NCBI GenBank assembly: GCA_910577465.1
Contig: CAJTMM010000002.1
Location: 1 to 24,857 of the forward strand
DNA length: 24,857 bases
Direction: 5' to 3'
DNA from: an uncultured Muribaculaceae bacterium
Lineage (GTDB): Bacteria > Bacteroidota > Bacteroidia > Bacteroidales > Muribaculaceae
This document shows positions 23,424-24,857 of this stretch, one piece after another. How positions within the stretch are numbered: the stretch's first letter is position 1; each line of letters begins with the position of its first letter. The notes below the pieces were generated by a model that saw only the letters and a program-made list of their open reading frames with translations, was not told the origin of the DNA and ran no database searches. Made by a program: the position numbers and the translations under genes.

Positions 23424-24040
23424 AGTTTCACGTATATCAGTTCTTTGGTGGTGAAGTATTCCTCGGAGAAGTAGTCGCTAAGCGGTACTTCCAAAACCGG
23501 TGCTTTGGTGGCTTCGATTTCCGAGATTATATCGCCTCCTTTTAAACATAACAATCCATTGGGCAATGCGTTGGTGCTTGAGTGAGAAATATTTTTCCGA
23601 ATCAGAGGGACCAATTCTTCAAGACGCATGACGGCTCGACTCACTACGTAATCATAACGATTGCGGCATTCGCCGATGTCACCGTGCTGGAATGTGATGT
23701 TATTCAATCCTATTGCCGCTGCTATTTCCTGAGCTACACGAATCTTCTTTCCGATACGGTCTATAAGGTGGAATGTGCATTCAGGCCACATTATGGCAAG
23801 AGGTATTCCCGGAAATCCCCCACCTGTACCCATATCCAAGAAGGTAGTTCCATCGATGGGTGTTATGAATTTTGCTATTGACAAAGAGTGTAGGATGTGG
23901 TGCTCGTATAGATTGTCAATGTCTTTGCGCGAGATTACATTGATTTTTTCGTTCCATTCTCTATAAAGTGGGTCAAGCATTTGAAATTGCTTTTGCTGCT
24001 TGTCAGTGAGAGTGGGGAAATATTTAGATATGATATCCAT
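23420..24040 (-). CDS. rsmG: 16S rRNA (guanine-527-N7)-methyltransferase
   Basis: The 206-residue protein has the RsmG/GidB pattern: YREWNEKINVISRKD (26-40), LYEHHILHSLSI (44-55), the SAM-binding loop FLDMGTGGGFPGIPLAI (67-83), LIDRIGKKIRV (92-102) and VVSRAVMRL (132-140). It puts a methyl group on N7 of G527 in 16S rRNA; its loss gives low-level streptomycin resistance in other bacteria. Length matches the family (about 207). It is first in a two-gene minus-strand unit with the MBL hydrolase and diverges from the CvfB-like gene across 104 nt. Confidence 0.95.
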   Translation of the reverse strand: MDIISKYFPTLTDKQQKQFQMLDPLYREWNEKINVISRKDIDNLYEHHILHSLSIAKFITPIDGTTFLDMGTGGGFPGIPLAIMWPECTFHLIDRIGKKIRVAQEIAAAIGLNNITFQHGDIGECRNRYDYVVSRAVMRLEELVPLIRKNISHSSTNALPNGLLCLKGGDIISEIEATKAPVLEVPLSDYFSEEYFTTKELIYVKL

Positions 24041-24097
24041 TGCCAGTCAATTGCTTTAAAACATCGAAGTAATGTAGTTAATTCCTGTTTATCATGA

Positions 24098-24105
24098 CAA
24101 AAGTA
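24098..24105 (-). promoter_or_regulatory. Candidate -7 box upstream of rsmG
   Basis: TACTTTTG on the minus strand (24105-24098) matches TAnnTTTG, 57 nt from the rsmG ATG. No clean -33 element at 19-20 nt; that spot falls on the -7 box of the opposite promoter. Confidence 0.5.
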
Positions 24106-24118
24106 AGTAATTAATTCG

Positions 24119-24126
24119 TAATTTTG
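24119..24126 (+). promoter_or_regulatory. Candidate -7 box upstream of the CvfB-like gene
   Basis: TAATTTTG at 24119-24126 matches TAnnTTTG, 18 nt before the ATG at 24145. It lies back-to-back with the rsmG -7 box, 13 nt apart. Confidence 0.5.
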
Positions 24127-24144
24127 ACATCAAATAATTTATTG

Positions 24145-24857
24145 ATGGTAAAAATTGGAAATTACAATACTCTTCCGGTTGTTAAATCTGTGGATTTCGG
24201 AGTGTATTTAGATGGCGGTGACGGATTGGAGATATTGCTGCCGTCGCGTTTTATAGACCGGATTCCACAGGTTGGTGAGTTGATTGATGTGTTCATATAT
24301 ACGGATTCTGAGGATAGAATAATCGCAACAACTGAACACCCGTATGCTCAGGTCGGGGAGTTTGCCTTTCTTGAAGCTGTATCAGTGGACCGTATCGGAG
24401 CATTCCTTGATTGGGGGCTTATGAAAGACTTGCTTGTTCCTTTCCGTGAACAGAAGGTTAGGATGAGAGCCGGGAAGTCGTATCCGGTATACCTTTATCT
24501 TGATGATGCTTCCAAGCGTGTTGTGGCTTCAGCAAAGGTGGAAAAATTCATGGGTAATGTGATTCCGACTTATAAGATTGGCGATAAAGTCCGAATAATG
24601 GTGTATCGTCAGACTCCTATAGGCTATGCCTGCGTGGTGGATAATCTTCATCAAGGTATGGTATATGCCAATGAGGTGTTCCGTCCTGTGGAGTTGGGGG
24701 AGTGCATAGAAGCTTATGTGAAGTATGTGCGTGAGGATGGAAAGATAGACGTGACCCTTTCTCCGGGAGCAAAACAGCGTACAGATGATTTGTCAGATAG
24801 AATTCTCGAAGCAATGCAGGCTAACGGCGGTTTTATAAAATTAAATGATAAATCATC
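24145..24857 (+). CDS. S1-domain RNA-binding protein, CvfB-like (3' end outside the window)
   Basis: An open frame runs from the ATG at 24145 to the window end, 237 codons, with no stop. It begins MVKIGNYNTLPVVKSVDFG, then GLEILLPSRFI, VGELIDVFIYTDSEDRIIAT, VDRIGAFLDWGLMKDLLVPF and VRMRAGKSYPVYLYLDD, the pattern of the CvfB/YitL family: two or three S1-type beta barrels in a row, here about residues 1-60, 68-135 and 145-215, with a winged-helix domain expected beyond the window. Members bind RNA; in Staphylococcus CvfB affects virulence gene expression. Some databases wrongly label these as GntR regulators. Full length should be about 280 residues, so about 40 are missing. Confidence 0.88.
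   Translation, partial: MVKIGNYNTLPVVKSVDFGVYLDGGDGLEILLPSRFIDRIPQVGELIDVFIYTDSEDRIIATTEHPYAQVGEFAFLEAVSVDRIGAFLDWGLMKDLLVPFREQKVRMRAGKSYPVYLYLDDASKRVVASAKVEKFMGNVIPTYKIGDKVRIMVYRQTPIGYACVVDNLHQGMVYANEVFRPVELGECIEAYVKYVREDGKIDVTLSPGAKQRTDDLSDRILEAMQANGGFIKLNDKS

Noticed and set aside
1..24857. Mobile element, prophage, CRISPR or defence island
   Set aside because: I found no transposase, integrase, direct-repeat array or tRNA-linked attachment site; codon use and gene types look like core chromosome throughout, with only the 11730-14945 operon appearing accessory.

Overview
The window looks like ordinary chromosome from an anaerobic Bacteroidales bacterium, possibly a Muribaculaceae-type gut species; the family level is a guess. 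Three things point there: the Rpb6-like omega subunit of the Bacteroidetes type, intergenic regions carrying the Bacteroidetes -7 box TAnnTTTG (often with TTTG or TTG about 19-20 nt upstream) instead of E. coli-type promoters, and a lack of clear Shine-Dalgarno sequences. I see no tRNA, rRNA, CRISPR array, insertion sequence or prophage gene. No stretch longer than 300 bases lacks a gene; the largest gaps, 1426-1674 and 11492-11729, hold promoters.

Layout. 1-1425 (minus): bamD, rpoZ and the 5' end of rpsO, with a perfect 14-bp inverted repeat between the last two. 1675-3374 (plus): a membrane-anchored PASTA protein overlapping an RluD-type pseudouridine synthase. 3529-8449 (plus): a glycerolipid acyltransferase-family protein, a membrane-anchored metallophosphoesterase, tex and a short HPPK-like (FolK) protein. 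8438-11491 (minus): a ComEC-family channel without a metallo-beta-lactamase active site, abutting a YeiH-family membrane protein.

11730-14945 (plus) is the most distinctive block. Four genes are joined by ATGA stop/start overlaps: an NGPSL-motif (GT42/MptE-like) putative glycosyltransferase, an SpsF-type cytidylyltransferase, a NeuB-family synthase and a C0-type HAD phosphatase that strongly resembles the KDN-9-phosphate phosphatase of Bacteroides thetaiotaomicron (BT1713). Read together they could make a 9-phosphorylated nonulosonic acid, dephosphorylate it, activate it with CMP and transfer it. Details of the synthase and phosphatase favour KDN, made from mannose-6-phosphate, over N-acetylneuraminic acid. 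This is inference from remembered family members.

14969-15724 (minus) is aroE. 15899-18063 (plus) holds an AmgK-like sugar kinase fused to a RapZ C-terminal domain, overlapping a MurU-like nucleotidyltransferase: a probable cell-wall sugar salvage pair with a built-in GlcN6P-sensor-like domain. rpsP follows, ending at a strong hairpin terminator. 19435-18869 (minus) is an unrecognised three-helix membrane protein. 19616-22774 (plus) is glnS plus a TPR protein. 22782-24040 (minus) is an MBL-fold hydrolase and rsmG. At the right edge, divergent from rsmG, lies an S1-domain CvfB-like gene cut by the window end.
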